Assembly: GCF_007096885.1 (NCBI RefSeq)
Contig: NZ_VJNO01000020.1
Coordinates: forward strand, 1-64,000
From: Streptomyces sp. 130
GTDB lineage: Bacteria > Actinomycetota > Actinomycetes > Streptomycetales > Streptomycetaceae
DNA: 64,000 nt
Direction: 5' to 3'
Numbering within the stretch: position 1 is the first letter of the stretch; every line of letters begins with the position of its first letter. The position numbers and the translations under genes are program-made. Below are positions 9,252 through 19,565 of the stretch, piece after piece. The notes below the pieces were generated by a model. That model did no database searches. It was not told where the DNA came from and was given only the letters and a program-made list of their open reading frames with translations.

Positions 9252-11033
9252 CTACTTCTGCGCGTCCTTCGCCGGTGCGGCCGGCTTGCGGAGCTGGATG
9301 TTGAGCTCGCGGAGGCGGGTCTCCTCCAGGACGGTGGGCGCGCCCATCATCAGGTCCTGGGCGTTGCCGTTGAGCGGGAAGGCGATCGTCTCGCGGATGT
9401 TCGGCTCGTCGGCGAGCAGCATCACGATGCGGTCGACGCCCGGGGCGATGCCGCCGTGCGGCGGGGCGCCGAGGCGGAACGCCTTGAGCATGCCCGCGAA
9501 CTCGCGCTCCACGGTCTCGCGGTCGTAGCCGGCGATCTCGAACGCCTTGATCATCAGCTCCGGCTCGTGGTTCCGGATGGCGCCGGAGGACAGCTCGATG
9601 CCGTTGCAGACGATGTCGTACTGCCAGGCGAGGATGTCCAGCGGGTCCTTCTCCTCCAGGTCCTTCAGGCCGCCCTGGGGCATCGAGAAGGGGTTGTGCG
9701 AGAAGTCGATCCGGCCGGTCTCCTCGTCCTTCTCGTACATCGGGAAGTCGACGACCCAGCAGAACCGGAAGACGTCCTCCTCGAAGTGGCCGGCCCGCTT
9801 GGCGGCCTCGACGCGGACGGCGGACATGATCTTGGAGACCTCGTCGAACTCGCCCGCGCCGAAGAAGACGGCGTGGCCCGGGACGAGCGAGAGCCGCTCG
9901 GTGAGCGTCTTGACGTCGTTCTCGGTGAGGAACTTGGCGATCGGCCCGGCCAGCGTGCCGTCCTCGCCGACGCGGACCCAGGCGAGGCCCTTGGCGCCGT
10001 GCTGCACGGCGTAGTCGCCGAGGCCGTCGAAGAACTTACGGGACTGGCCCGCCGTGTCCGGCACCGGAAGGGCGCGGACGTGCTTGCCGGCGAACGCCTT
10101 GAACTCCGAGTCCGCGAAGACATCGGAGATGTCGACCAGCTCCAGCTTGGCGCGCAGGTCCGGCTTGTCGTTGCCGTACTTCAGCATCGACTCGCGGAAC
10201 GGGATGCGCGGGAACGGCGAGGTGACGTGGCGGCCGTTGCCGAACTCCTCGAAGAGCTCGGTCATCAGCTTCTCGATCGGCTGGAAGACGTCCTCCTGCT
10301 CCACGAAGGACATCTCGACGTCGAGCTGGTAGAACTCGCCGGGCGAGCGGTCGGCGCGGGCGTCCTCGTCGCGGAAGCAGGGCGCGATCTGGAAGTAGCG
10401 GTCGAAGCCGGAGATCATCAGCAGCTGCTTGAACTGCTGCGGGGCCTGCGGCAGCGCGTAGAACTTGCCGGGGTTCAGCCGGGACGGGACGACGAAGTCA
10501 CGGGCGCCCTCGGGGGAGGTCGCGGTGAGGATCGGCGTCGCCATCTCGTTGAAGCCGAGGGCGACCATCTTGGAGCGGATCGAGGCGATCACGGCGGAGC
10601 GCAGCATGATGTTGCGGTGCATGCGCTCGCGGCGCAGGTCCAGGAAGCGGTACTCCAGGCGCCGCTCCTCGTTCACGCCGTCCTCGGCGTTGATCGTGAA
10701 GGGCAGCGGGCCGGCCTCGCCCAGCACCTCGACCTCGGAGACCTCGATCTCGATCTCGCCGGTCGGCAGGTCCGGGTTGACGTTCTCGGCGCCGCGCGCG
10801 GAGACCTTGCCGTCGATCCGGACGACGGTCTCCTTGGTGAGCTTCGCGAGGGCCTCGTTGCCCGGCGTGCCGGGGCGGGCGACGAGCTGCACGAGCCCGT
10901 AGTGGTCGCGCAGATCGATGAAGAGGATGCCGCCCAGGTCTCGGCGATTGTGCAGCCAGCCGCTCAGCCGGACGTCGGTGCCGACGTCAGAGGCGCGGAG
11001 CTCGCCGCAGGTGTGGGACCTGTACCGATGCAT
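9252..11033 (-). CDS. aspS: aspartyl-tRNA synthetase
   Basis: 593 residues, the normal length for a bacterial AspRS. An N-terminal OB-fold anticodon domain ([20 protein letters not shown]) precedes the class II core, with motif 2 around [20 protein letters not shown], the bacterial GAD insertion, and motif 3 in [17 protein letters not shown]. It charges tRNA-Asp (or also tRNA-Asn where Asn is made by amidotransferase) in the cytoplasm. It is monocistronic by appearance. No clear ribosome site was seen before ATG 11033, so the start is slightly uncertain. Confidence 0.97.
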   Translation of the reverse strand: MHRYRSHTCGELRASDVGTDVRLSGWLHNRRDLGGILFIDLRDHYGLVQLVARPGTPGNEALAKLTKETVVRIDGKVSARGAENVNPDLPTGEIEIEVSEVEVLGEAGPLPFTINAEDGVNEERRLEYRFLDLRRERMHRNIMLRSAVIASIRSKMVALGFNEMATPILTATSPEGARDFVVPSRLNPGKFYALPQAPQQFKQLLMISGFDRYFQIAPCFRDEDARADRSPGEFYQLDVEMSFVEQEDVFQPIEKLMTELFEEFGNGRHVTSPFPRIPFRESMLKYGNDKPDLRAKLELVDISDVFADSEFKAFAGKHVRALPVPDTAGQSRKFFDGLGDYAVQHGAKGLAWVRVGEDGTLAGPIAKFLTENDVKTLTERLSLVPGHAVFFGAGEFDEVSKIMSAVRVEAAKRAGHFEEDVFRFCWVVDFPMYEKDEETGRIDFSHNPFSMPQGGLKDLEEKDPLDILAWQYDIVCNGIELSSGAIRNHEPELMIKAFEIAGYDRETVEREFAGMLKAFRLGAPPHGGIAPGVDRIVMLLADEPNIRETIAFPLNGNAQDLMMGAPTVLEETRLRELNIQLRKPAAPAKDAQK

Positions 11034-11184
11034 CGTCGTTCATCCAGTCTTCGCGGTTGGGGGAAATTCAGCCCTCCCAGGCTACCGCCCGCGACCGGAG
11101 CGTTTCATTGTCATTGTCCGCACCAAGATCGTCCGTCGCCCCGCACCCGCGCCCTCGCCACGCATGCCGGTTTAAAGTGGGGCA

Positions 11185-13299
11185 ATGCGCACCGAGGACG
11201 TGCTGGCCGCGACCGCGACCGGGCTGTGGCGCTGGGACAACGGAGCCGGGACGGTCACGCTCGACGCGGAGGCCGCCCGTCTGCTGGAGCTGCCCGCCGA
11301 GCCCGGCGTCTTCCGTGAATCGGAGGTCCGCTCCCGCTTCCACCCCGTCGACTGGAACGAGATCGCCGGGGTGATCCGCCTCGCCGTGACCGAGGGCACG
11401 CTGGCCGAGGCCCGGCTGCGCATCGTGGACGGCAGCGGCCGGGTCCTGCGCACCGTACGCAGCCGCTCCAAGCCGGTCCCGGCCGGTGAGGGCCGCCAGG
11501 ACTACGTGCTCATCGGCACGCTCCAGGAGGTCGCCGAGCCCCCGCCGGGCACCGTCGGCACGCACACCGCCATCACCGGCGACTGGCGGCGCTCCCGTGA
11601 GGCGTTCCTGCTGGACGCCGGGCGGGCCCTGGCGGAAGCGGGATCCACCACGGAGGTGCTGCGGGTCGCCTACTCGCTCTCCATGCCCGGGTTCTCCCCG
11701 GACGGCCTCGCGGTCTTCGGCGTCGAGGGCGAGCGGCTGACGGTCGTCGGGCAGCACGGGCACACCCTCAGCGACGAGGGGCCCTTCACCGACATGCCGC
11801 TGGACACGGACTACCCGGCCACCGAGGTCGTACGGACGGGCCGGGCGATCTACCTGCCGACGCCGGAGGACTACCAGGCCCGCTACCCCGCCACCTGGCC
11901 GCTGGCCCGGCGGTTCGGGCGCCGCTCCTGGGCCTTCCTGCCGCTGATCGTGTCGGGGCGGACGATGGGGACCTGGATGGCCGGCTTCCGGCACCCGGTG
12001 GCCTTCTCGCCGGACGAGCGGTCGGTGCTGACGACCGTGGCCCGGATGCTCGCCCAGGCGCTGGCCCGGGCGGGCGCCGCCGACACGGAGCGCGAGCTGT
12101 CGCTGGGGCTCCAGCGCACGATGATGCCCTCCCTCGGCCCGGACATCCCGGGGATGACCGTGGCCGCGCGCTATGTGCCGACCGGCGGCGGCCTCCAGGT
12201 CGGCGGCGACTGGTACGACCTGATCCCCCTGCCCAGTGGCCGCATCGCCCTCGTGATCGGCGACGTGCAGGGCCATGACGTGCGGGCGGCGGGGCTCATG
12301 GGCCAGCTCCGGATCGCGTTGCGCGCGTACGCCTCCGAGGGCCACCGTCCCGACGCGGTGCTGGCGCGCGCCTCGCGCTTCCTCTCCGGCCTCACCGACC
12401 CCGGCGAGGACGACGAGGCCGCGGCGGCGCGCTTCGCGACCTGCCTGTACGCGGAGGCCGACCCGGAGACCGGTGTGCTGGACATCGCCCGGGCCGGCCA
12501 CCCGGACCCCGTGGTGCTGACCGCCGACGGCACGGCCGTCGTCCGGCAGACCGAGGGCGGGCTGCCGCTGGGCGTCGAGGCGGACGCCGACTACCCGACG
12601 ACGCGGATCGTGCTGGAGGCCGGGGAGACGATCATGCTCTGCACGGACGGGCTGATCGAGACCGGCGGCCACGACATCGCCTCCGGCTGGGTCCGGCTCC
12701 GGCCGATCCTGGAGCGGCACACCGGCGATCTGGAGAAGCTGGCGGACGCGCTGATCCAGGCGGTGCACGGGCCCGGCTCGCACTACACGACCGGGCCGCT
12801 CGCGGACCGGCGCGAGGACGACGTCGCGCTCCTGCTGCTGCGCCGCGAGGGCACCGTCGCGTCTCCGTCGGCGCCCCGGCGGACCGCGCTCTCCATCGCC
12901 CAGGCCGAACCGGAGCGGATCTCGACGGCCCGGCAGCTGTTGCGGGAGCTGCTGCACGACTGGGCGGACGCCGACCAGGTCGACGCGGCGGTGCTGCTGC
13001 TCTCCGAGGTCGTCACCAACGTCCTGGTGCACACGGACGGGGACGCGCTGATGGTCGCCCAGGCCACCGGGACACCGGGGGAACGGTGCCTGCGCGTCGA
13101 CGTGTCCGACGGCAGCGACGAGCTGCCGCACAAGCGGCGGCCCGGCGAGATGGCCTCCAGCGGCCGGGGTCTGGTGCTGATGGAGATGCTCGCGCACAAG
13201 TGGGGGGTCGATCCGCGCGGTGCGGGCAAGTCGATCTGGTTCGAGCTGAACGAGGCCGAGCACCCGGAACCGGACTTCCCGGACCTGGACCTGGACTAG
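11185..13299 (+). CDS. PAS/GAF-SpoIIE phosphatase with HATPase domain
   Basis: A 704-residue multidomain signalling protein: PAS-like sensor (about 1-115), GAF-like domain (about 140-295), SpoIIE/PP2C phosphatase (about 315-550; GGDWYDLIPLPSG, IGDVQGHDVRAAG, CTDGLIE, REDDVALLLLR) and an RsbW-like HATPase (about 570-700; LLSEVVTNVLVHTDG, SGRGLVLMEMLA). Such proteins couple an input sensor to anti-sigma factor antagonist dephosphorylation, and the HATPase may act as the opposing kinase in the same chain. No sigma factor or STAS gene is adjacent. It is divergent from aspS and ends in a shared terminator. Confidence 0.9.
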   Translation: MRTEDVLAATATGLWRWDNGAGTVTLDAEAARLLELPAEPGVFRESEVRSRFHPVDWNEIAGVIRLAVTEGTLAEARLRIVDGSGRVLRTVRSRSKPVPAGEGRQDYVLIGTLQEVAEPPPGTVGTHTAITGDWRRSREAFLLDAGRALAEAGSTTEVLRVAYSLSMPGFSPDGLAVFGVEGERLTVVGQHGHTLSDEGPFTDMPLDTDYPATEVVRTGRAIYLPTPEDYQARYPATWPLARRFGRRSWAFLPLIVSGRTMGTWMAGFRHPVAFSPDERSVLTTVARMLAQALARAGAADTERELSLGLQRTMMPSLGPDIPGMTVAARYVPTGGGLQVGGDWYDLIPLPSGRIALVIGDVQGHDVRAAGLMGQLRIALRAYASEGHRPDAVLARASRFLSGLTDPGEDDEAAAARFATCLYAEADPETGVLDIARAGHPDPVVLTADGTAVVRQTEGGLPLGVEADADYPTTRIVLEAGETIMLCTDGLIETGGHDIASGWVRLRPILERHTGDLEKLADALIQAVHGPGSHYTTGPLADRREDDVALLLLRREGTVASPSAPRRTALSIAQAEPERISTARQLLRELLHDWADADQVDAAVLLLSEVVTNVLVHTDGDALMVAQATGTPGERCLRVDVSDGSDELPHKRRPGEMASSGRGLVLMEMLAHKWGVDPRGAGKSIWFELNEAEHPEPDFPDLDLD

Positions 13300-13332
13300 G
13301 GCCTGTCCGACCCTGATCCGCCGGACAGCCCT
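13298..13332. terminator. bidirectional terminator hairpin
   Basis: AGGGCCTGTCCG pairs with CGGACAGCCCT (one bulged base) around a 12-base loop. It lies between the convergent phosphatase and permease genes and overlaps both stop codons. Confidence 0.7.
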
Positions 13333-14392
13333 AAGGGCTCTCCTCCGGCGCGGTCCGCCCGCCCTTGCGGAGTTCGCCGATGATGCCGAAGGCCGCCGCG
13401 CAGAGCGGGACCGCGAGCAGCATCCCGAGGATGCCCGCGACGCTCGCGCCCGCCGTCAGGGCGATGAGGATCATCGCGGGGTGCATCTGGACCGTACGGC
13501 TCTGGATCATCGGCTGGAGGATGTGGCCCTCCAGCACCTGGACGGCGAGGACCACACCGAGCGCCCAGAGCGCGATCGCGAATCCCCGGTCCGCGAGGGC
13601 CACCAGCACGGCGACGGCCCCGGAGATGAAGGCGCCGAGGTACGGGATGTAGGCGCCGACGAGCACCAGCGCGCCGAGTCCCACCGCGCCCGGCACCCGC
13701 AGGATCAGCAGCCCGACCGTGATGCAGACGGCGTCGATCAGGGCGATGAGCGTCGTCCCGCGCATGAAGCCCTCGACGGCCTCGAAGGCCCGCCGGCCCA
13801 TCGCCTCGACCATGTCGCCGGTGCCACGCGGGGCGATGGTGTGGGCGAGGTCCGCGGCCCGGTCCGCGTCGCGCAGGAAGAAGAAGGTCAGCAGCAGGGC
13901 CAGGACGCTGGTCGCGACGAGGGAGCCGACGACGCTGATACCGGTGAGGAGCCCGCCCGCAGCCGTCGCGCCGAACTTCTCGACCAGTTTGCGGCCACTG
14001 GTCTCCAGGTCCTTCACGTCGATGTCGTCCGCGACCTGGAAGTGGTCGACCACCCACTGCCCGGCGTCCTTCAGCGACTGGACGATCTGGTCGCCGGTCT
14101 CCACGAGCGCGGCGACGACGATGTAGCCGGCCCCGCCGACCACGGCCAGCAGCACCGCGCAGGTGACCGCGGCGGCCAGCGAGCGGTTCACCCCGTGGGC
14201 GGTCATCCGGCGGTGGACGGGCCCGAGCAGCGCCGTACCGAGCAGGGCGAGCAGCACCGGGGTGACGGCGGTCTTGAGGGTGACGCACAGCCAGACCGCG
14301 ACGGCGGCGACACCGGTGACCAGCAGGACGACACCGCACCAGGCGGCGGTCCGCCGGGCGCCCTCGGGCAGGAGTGGCTTCGGGGTCTGCAC
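13331..14392 (-). CDS. AI-2E family transporter (permease)
   Basis: A 353-residue integral membrane protein of the AI-2E transporter/PerM family. Hydrophobic segments cluster at the N-terminus (about 15-75 and 75-95), then a soluble insertion (about 95-150), then five or six helices ending with VAGILGMLLAVPLCAAAFGI. Family hallmarks include GAYIPYLGAFISG and EGHILQPMI. Members export small molecules or act as Na+/H+ antiporters; the substrate here is unknown. The start is GTG 14392, with GGAAGG very close to it, so the exact start is unsure. Confidence 0.85.
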   Translation of the reverse strand: MQTPKPLLPEGARRTAAWCGVVLLVTGVAAVAVWLCVTLKTAVTPVLLALLGTALLGPVHRRMTAHGVNRSLAAAVTCAVLLAVVGGAGYIVVAALVETGDQIVQSLKDAGQWVVDHFQVADDIDVKDLETSGRKLVEKFGATAAGGLLTGISVVGSLVATSVLALLLTFFFLRDADRAADLAHTIAPRGTGDMVEAMGRRAFEAVEGFMRGTTLIALIDAVCITVGLLILRVPGAVGLGALVLVGAYIPYLGAFISGAVAVLVALADRGFAIALWALGVVLAVQVLEGHILQPMIQSRTVQMHPAMILIALTAGASVAGILGMLLAVPLCAAAFGIIGELRKGGRTAPEESP

Positions 14393-14488
14393 CCTTCCAG
14401 CCGATCACGGCCCGGCAGCGGTGTCCCGCCCGCGCCGCCGTACGAGTGACGGGGCGTCACACGACGGCGGCGCGGGCGGGCGCGCGGG

Positions 14489-15445
14489 TCACATGCCGTG
14501 GACGGCGGGCACGGTGCCGAGGCGGCCGGCCTGGAAGTCCTCGAAGGCCTGCTTCAGTTCGGCCTGGCTGTTCATCACGAACGGCCCGTAGTGCGCCATC
14601 GGCTCGCGGATGGGACGGCCGCCGAGCAGGACGACCTCCAGGTCCGGGGTGTGCCCGTCCTGCTTCTCGTCGGCGCGCACGGTCAGCGAGGAGCCGGCGC
14701 CGAAGACGGCGGTCTGGCCCAGGTGGACCGGGCGGCGCTCGGCCCCGGCGGTGCCGCGCCCGGCGAGCACGTACGCGAGGCCGTTGAAGTCCTCGCGCCA
14801 GGGCAGCGTCACCTCGGCGCCGGGGCGCACGGTGGCGTGGATCATCGTGATCGGGGTGTGCGTGATGCCGGGGCCCTCGTGACCGTCCAGCTCGCCGGCG
14901 ATCACGCGGAGCAGCGCGCCGCCGTCCGGGGAGGCGAGCAGCTGGACCTGGCCGCCGCGGATGTCCTGGTAGCGCGGGGCCATCATCTTGTCGGCCTTCG
15001 GCAGGTTCACCCAGAGCTGGAGGCCGTGGAAGAGGCCGCCGGACATGACCAGGGACTCCGGCGGCGCCTCGATGTGGAGGAGCCCGGACCCGGCGGTCAT
15101 CCACTGGGTGTCGCCGTTGCCGATGGTGCCGCCGCCACCGTGGGAGTCCTGGTGGATGAAGCTGCCGTCGATCAGGTAGGTCACGGTCTCGAAGCCGCGG
15201 TGCGGGTGCCAGGGCGTGCCCTTCGGCTCGCCCGCCGCGTACTCCACCTCACCCATCTGGTCCATCATGATGAACGGGTCGAGGTACTTGTAGTTGATCC
15301 CCGCGAAGGCGCGGCGGACCGGGAAGCCCTCGCCCTCGAAGCCGCTCGGGGCCGTGGTCACGGCGAGCACGGGGCGGGCCGCGGCGTCGCCGGAAGCGGC
15401 CACCTTGGGCAGGGTCAGCGGATTCTCGACGGTCACTGCGGGCAT
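14489..15445 (-). CDS. pirin family protein
   Basis: A 318-residue bicupin. The N-terminal pirin signature is clear (INYKYLDPFIMMDQMGEVEY, then PKGTPWHPHRGFETVTYLID, with metal-binding His), plus WMTAGSGLLHIEAPPE. The C-terminal cupin (pirin_C) contains TVRPGAEVTLPWR. Pirins bind Fe and some act as quercetin dioxygenases or redox sensors; the role here is unproven. ATG 15445 is chosen for GGAGGT at 8-base spacing; the open frame extends 27 codons further without a ribosome site. Confidence 0.93.
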   Translation of the reverse strand: MPAVTVENPLTLPKVAASGDAAARPVLAVTTAPSGFEGEGFPVRRAFAGINYKYLDPFIMMDQMGEVEYAAGEPKGTPWHPHRGFETVTYLIDGSFIHQDSHGGGGTIGNGDTQWMTAGSGLLHIEAPPESLVMSGGLFHGLQLWVNLPKADKMMAPRYQDIRGGQVQLLASPDGGALLRVIAGELDGHEGPGITHTPITMIHATVRPGAEVTLPWREDFNGLAYVLAGRGTAGAERRPVHLGQTAVFGAGSSLTVRADEKQDGHTPDLEVVLLGGRPIREPMAHYGPFVMNSQAELKQAFEDFQAGRLGTVPAVHGM

Positions 15446-15538
15446 GGGAGCCACCTCCGGGGGACGGTACTGCCACCAATTTAGTTGAATGGTGAACATC
15501 CCGCAAGGCGCCACGCATTCCCGCACGCCCCCGGACAG

Positions 15539-15580
15539 CCGGAAGGGGCCCGTACCGAGAGCGGTACGGGCCCCTTCCGG
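15539..15580 (-). terminator. long perfect hairpin terminator
   Basis: An 18-base perfect stem (CCGGAAGGGGCCCGTACC and its complement) around a 6-base loop, just beyond the stop of the SseB gene on the minus strand. No clear U-tract, as is usual in Streptomyces. Confidence 0.8.
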
Positions 15581-15598
15581 CAGGCCTCGGGCCGTGGA

Positions 15599-16039
15599 TC
15601 AGCCGTACATGCGGCGCATCGCGAAGTCGACCATCTGCTCGACGGCCTTGGCGTCGAAGACCATCCGGTGCTCGCCCTCCATGTCCAGGACGAAGCCGTA
15701 GCCGGTGGGCAGCAGGTCGATCACCTCGGCACCGGTGATCACGAAGTACTTGGAGTCCTTGCCCGCGTAGAGCCGCAGCTCCTTGAGCGTCGTGAACATC
15801 GGGATCACGGGCTGCTGGGTGTTGTGCAGCGCGAGGAAGCCGGGGTTGTCGCCGCGCGGGCAGTAGACCTTCGAGGTGGCGAAGATCTGCTGGAAGTCCT
15901 CGGCGGACAGCGAGCCGGTCGTGAAGGCCCGTACCGCGTCACCCAGCGACGGCGGCGAGGGTTCGGGGTACAGCGGCTGCCCGCCGTAGCCGCCCCCCAT
16001 CGGCTGCTGCGCGCCCTGGTTCTGGTCGTAGCCGTACAT
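15599..16039 (-). CDS. SseB-family protein
   Basis: 146 residues. A Gly/Gln/Tyr-rich head (MYGYDQNQGAQQPMGGGYGG) is followed by an SseB N-terminal-type domain (VYCPRGDNPGFLALHNTQQ, VIPMFTTLKELRLYAG, VITGAEVIDLLPTGYGF). SseB-like domains are widespread in Streptomyces, partly linked to type VII secretion contexts, but no secretion gene is near and the function is unknown. Start ATG 16039 opens with the typical head; the longer frame to 16138 has no ribosome site. Confidence 0.8.
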   Translation of the reverse strand: MYGYDQNQGAQQPMGGGYGGQPLYPEPSPPSLGDAVRAFTTGSLSAEDFQQIFATSKVYCPRGDNPGFLALHNTQQPVIPMFTTLKELRLYAGKDSKYFVITGAEVIDLLPTGYGFVLDMEGEHRMVFDAKAVEQMVDFAMRRMYG

Positions 16040-16078
16040 GGGACAAAGAGTAATCGGCCACATCCGGGGCTCAGGGGG

Positions 16079-16110
16079 TTGCGTCTTATTACTGGCGGGT
16101 AGCATCATCG
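16079..16110 (+). promoter_or_regulatory. possible promoter/operator of acyl-CoA dehydrogenase
   Basis: TTGCGT (16079-16084) and TAGCAT (16100-16105) resemble -35 and -10 boxes but with a short 15-base spacer. Overlapping them is TTACTGGCGGGTAGC, an imperfect dyad of TACT/GGTA half-sites of the sort bound by TetR-type fatty-acid regulators. Pattern-based only. Confidence 0.35.
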
Positions 16111-16187
16111 GAGAGGTCACCTGATATGTCCGGGCCACCCCTCCACGGGGCGCTGCGCGCCACTGCTATTGATTACGGAGCCTTCCC

Positions 16188-18014
16188 ATGGGGCACTACA
16201 AGTCGAATCTCCGCGACATCGAGTTCAACCTCTTCGAGGTCCTCGGGCGCGACAAGCTGTACGGCACCGGACCGTTCACGGAGATGGACGTCGACACGGC
16301 GAAGAGCATCCTCGAGGAGGTCGCCCGCCTCGCCGAGAACGAGCTCGCCGACTCCTACGCGGACGCCGACCGCAACCCGCCGGTCTTCGACCCGGAGACC
16401 AACACCGCGCCGGTCCCCGACACGTTCAAGAAGTCGTACCAGGCGTTCATGGACTCCGAGTACTGGCGCCTCGGCCTGCCCGAGGAGATCGGCGGCACCA
16501 CCTCGCCCCGCTCGCTGATCTGGGGTTACGCGGAGCTGCTGCTCGGCTCCAACCCGGCCGTCTGGATGTACTCCTCGGGCCCGGCGTTCGCCGGCATCCT
16601 CTTCGAGGAGGGCAACGAGGCGCAGAAGAAGGTCGCCGAGATCGCCGTCGAGAAGCAGTGGGGCTCGACGATGGTGCTGACCGAGCCGGACGCCGGCTCC
16701 GACGTCGGCGCCGGCCGCACGAAGGCCGTCGAGCAGGAGGACGGGTCCTGGCACATCGAGGGCGTGAAGCGCTTCATCACCTCGGGCGAGCACGACATGT
16801 CGGAGAACATCCTCCACTACGTGCTGGCGCGCCCCGAGGGCGCCGGCCCGGGCACCAAGGGCCTCTCCCTCTTCCTGGTCCCGAAGTACCACTTCGACTG
16901 GACCACCGGCGAGCTGGGCGAGCGCAACGGCGTGTACGCGACGAACGTCGAGCACAAGATGGGCCTCAAGGCGTCCAACACCTGCGAGATGACGTTCGGC
17001 GACCGCCACCCCGCCAAGGGCTGGCTCATCGGCGACAAGCACGACGGCATCCGCCAGATGTTCCGCATCATCGAGTTCGCCCGCATGATGGTCGGCACGA
17101 AGGCCATCGCCACCCTCTCCACGGGCTACCTGAACGCGCTGGAGTACGCCAAGGAGCGCGTCCAGGGCACCGACCTCTCGCAGTTCATGGACAAGACCGC
17201 GCCGAAGGTCACCATCACGCACCACCCCGACGTGCGCCGCTCGCTGATGACGCAGAAGGCGTACGCGGAGGGCATGCGCGCCCTCGTCCTCTACACCGCC
17301 TCCGTCCAGGACGCGATCCAGGAGAAGGAGGCCGCGGGCGAGGACGCCAAGGCGCTGCACGGCCTCAACGACCTGCTCCTCCCGATCGTCAAGGGCTACG
17401 GCTCCGAGAAGTCGTACGAGCAGCTGGCGCAGTCGCTCCAGACGTTCGGCGGCTCCGGGTACCTCCAGGAGTACCCGGTCGAGCAGTACATCCGCGACGC
17501 CAAGATCGACACCCTGTACGAGGGCACGACGGCCATCCAGGGCCAGGACTTCTTCTTCCGGAAGATCGTCCGCGACCAGGGCGCCTCGCTCAACGCGCTC
17601 TCCGAGGAGATCAAGAAGTTCCTCGCGGGCGCCCAGGACAACGAGGAGCTGTCCGGCGCGCTGGACAGCCTCGCGAAGGCCGCGGTGGACCTGGAGGCGA
17701 TCGTCGGCACGATGATCACCGACCTCACCGCGACCGGCGAGGACGTCAAGAACATCTACAAGGTGGGTCTCAACACCACCCGCCTGCTGCTGGCCTCCGG
17801 CGATGTCGTCGTCGGCTACCTGCTGCTCAAGGGCGCGGCCGTGGCCGCCGAGAAGCTGCCGACGGCCTCCGGCAAGGACGTTCCCTTCTACCAGGGCAAG
17901 ATCGCGGCCGCGAAGTTCTTCGCCGCGAACGTCCTCCCGGGCGTCGCCGCCGAGCGCGCTCTCGCCGAGTCCGTCGACAACTCCCTGATGGAGCTGGACG
18001 AGGCGGCCTTCTAG
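16188..18014 (+). CDS. acyl-CoA dehydrogenase (FadE type)
   Basis: A 608-residue flavoenzyme of the long acyl-CoA dehydrogenase subgroup, with an N-terminal extension ([20 protein letters not shown]), an N-terminal helical domain, a FAD beta-domain ([29 protein letters not shown]), and a C-terminal domain with the catalytic Glu region [20 protein letters not shown]. It introduces the alpha-beta double bond in fatty acid beta-oxidation, passing electrons to ETF. CGGAG lies 8 bases before the ATG. Monocistronic by its terminator at 18040-18069. Chain-length preference unknown. Confidence 0.93.
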   Translation: MGHYKSNLRDIEFNLFEVLGRDKLYGTGPFTEMDVDTAKSILEEVARLAENELADSYADADRNPPVFDPETNTAPVPDTFKKSYQAFMDSEYWRLGLPEEIGGTTSPRSLIWGYAELLLGSNPAVWMYSSGPAFAGILFEEGNEAQKKVAEIAVEKQWGSTMVLTEPDAGSDVGAGRTKAVEQEDGSWHIEGVKRFITSGEHDMSENILHYVLARPEGAGPGTKGLSLFLVPKYHFDWTTGELGERNGVYATNVEHKMGLKASNTCEMTFGDRHPAKGWLIGDKHDGIRQMFRIIEFARMMVGTKAIATLSTGYLNALEYAKERVQGTDLSQFMDKTAPKVTITHHPDVRRSLMTQKAYAEGMRALVLYTASVQDAIQEKEAAGEDAKALHGLNDLLLPIVKGYGSEKSYEQLAQSLQTFGGSGYLQEYPVEQYIRDAKIDTLYEGTTAIQGQDFFFRKIVRDQGASLNALSEEIKKFLAGAQDNEELSGALDSLAKAAVDLEAIVGTMITDLTATGEDVKNIYKVGLNTTRLLLASGDVVVGYLLLKGAAVAAEKLPTASGKDVPFYQGKIAAAKFFAANVLPGVAAERALAESVDNSLMELDEAAF

Positions 18015-18039
18015 GGAGCCGCCCCGCAGATCCACCGCC

Positions 18040-18069
18040 GCCGCCCCCGGGACCGTTTCCGGGGGCGGC
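18040..18069 (+). terminator. hairpin terminator after acyl-CoA dehydrogenase
   Basis: GCCGCCCCCGG pairs perfectly with CCGGGGGCGGC around an 8-base loop, 26 bases after the stop codon. Confidence 0.75.
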
Positions 18070-18142
18070 GCCGCATGATGGGCGCGGTGGCCCGGGGGGC
18101 GACAGGGAATCCTTTCGGCCACGTCTGGCTACAGTGAAGAAC

Positions 18143-19441
18143 ATGAGTTCCTCCCTCCGCTTCGACCGCGGGCACACCGACGATCTGATGGCCTTCCTGA
18201 TGGCCTCGCCCTCCCCGTACCACGCCGTGGCCACCGCCGCCGCCCGGCTGGAGAAGGCCGGATTCCGGCAGGTGGAGGAGACCGCGGCCTGGGACGGGAC
18301 CGCCGGCGGCAAGTACGTCCTGCGCGGTGGCGCGATCGTCGCCTGGTACGTGCCGGAGGGCGCCGGGGCGCACACCCCGTTCCGGATCGTCGGCGCGCAC
18401 ACCGACTCGCCGAACCTGCGGGTCAAGCCGCTGCCCGACACCGGGGCGTACGGCTGGCGCCAGATCGCCGTGGAGATCTACGGCGGCACCCTGCTCAACA
18501 CCTGGCTGGACCGCGACCTCGGTCTCGCCGGCCGGATCTCGCTGCGCGACGGCAGCGACCGGCTGATCTCCATCGACCGCCCGCTGCTGCGCGTCCCGCA
18601 GCTCGCCGTGCACCTGGACCGGTCGGCCAACACCGACGGGCTCAAGCTGGACCGGCAGAAGCACATGCAGCCGATCTGGGGGCTCGGGGACGTCGAGGAG
18701 GGCGACCTCATCCGGTTCGTCGCCGAGGAGGCGGGCGTCGACGCCGCGGACATCACCGGCTGGGACCTGATGCCGCACCCCGTCGAGCCGCCGGCCTACC
18801 TGGGCCGCGACCGCGAGCTGCTGGCCGGGCCGCGCATGGACAACCTGCTCTCGGTGCACGCGGCGACCGCGGCGCTGGCCGCCGTCGCCGGACAGCCCGA
18901 CGCCGAGCTGCCGTACATCCCGGTGATGGCCGCCTTCGACCACGAGGAGAACGGCTCGCAGTCGGACACCGGCGCGGACGGGCCGCTGCTCGGCACGGTC
19001 CTGGAGCGCTCGGTCTTCGCCCGCGGCGGCGGTTACGAGGACCGCGCCCGCGCCTTCGCCGGCACGGTCTGCCTCTCCTCCGACACCGGCCACGCGATCC
19101 ACCCGAACTACGCGGAGCGCCACGACCCCACGCACCACCCGGTCGTCAACGGCGGACCGATCCTGAAGGTCAACGTCAACATGCGGTACGCCACCGACGG
19201 CGGCGGCCGGTCCGTGTTCGCCGCGGCCTGCGAGAAGGCGGGCGTGCCGTGGCAGACGTTCGTCTCCAACAACGCGATGCCCTGCGGCACGACGATCGGC
19301 CCGATCACTGCCGCCCGGCACGGCATCAAGACCGTCGACATCGGCGTCGCCATCCTGTCGATGCACAGCGCCCGCGAGCTGTGCGGCGCGGACGACCCGT
19401 ACCTCCTCGCGAACGCGCTGGCCGCGTTCCTGGCCGGCTGA
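18143..19441 (+). CDS. M18 family aminopeptidase
   Basis: 432 residues, the usual M18 length (aspartyl aminopeptidase/ApeB type). Binuclear zinc motifs are present: IVGAHTDSPNLRVK (His/Asp), AAFDHEENGSQSDTGADG (catalytic Glu-Glu), SSDTGHAIHPNY (Asp, His) and the C-terminal SMHSARELCGADD (His). It removes N-terminal residues from cytoplasmic peptides. The same frame stays open far upstream, through the preceding gene; ATG 18143 (MSSSLRFDRGHTDDLM) is where M18 similarity begins. Confidence 0.93.
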   Translation: MSSSLRFDRGHTDDLMAFLMASPSPYHAVATAAARLEKAGFRQVEETAAWDGTAGGKYVLRGGAIVAWYVPEGAGAHTPFRIVGAHTDSPNLRVKPLPDTGAYGWRQIAVEIYGGTLLNTWLDRDLGLAGRISLRDGSDRLISIDRPLLRVPQLAVHLDRSANTDGLKLDRQKHMQPIWGLGDVEEGDLIRFVAEEAGVDAADITGWDLMPHPVEPPAYLGRDRELLAGPRMDNLLSVHAATAALAAVAGQPDAELPYIPVMAAFDHEENGSQSDTGADGPLLGTVLERSVFARGGGYEDRARAFAGTVCLSSDTGHAIHPNYAERHDPTHHPVVNGGPILKVNVNMRYATDGGGRSVFAAACEKAGVPWQTFVSNNAMPCGTTIGPITAARHGIKTVDIGVAILSMHSARELCGADDPYLLANALAAFLAG

Positions 19442-19462
19442 CGGGCCACCGGATCGCGGACC

Positions 19463-19488
19463 GGGCGGGAGGCCCCGGCCTCCCGCCC
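19463..19488 (+). terminator. hairpin terminator after aminopeptidase
   Basis: GGGCGGGAGGCC pairs with GGCCTCCCGCCC with a 2-base loop (longer in practice as the inner pairs open), 22 bases past the stop. Confidence 0.65.
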
Positions 19489-19565
19489 GCGCATGCTCGT
19501 CACCGGGCCGGGTACGCGCTCCGTACACGGCCCGGAGGTCCCGGGCCGCCGAGGAGGCGGAACTC

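Noticed and set aside
16169-18142. Upstream extension of the aminopeptidase frame through the acyl-CoA dehydrogenase gene
   Set aside because: It is the shifted frame of the dehydrogenase; M18 similarity starts only at 18143.
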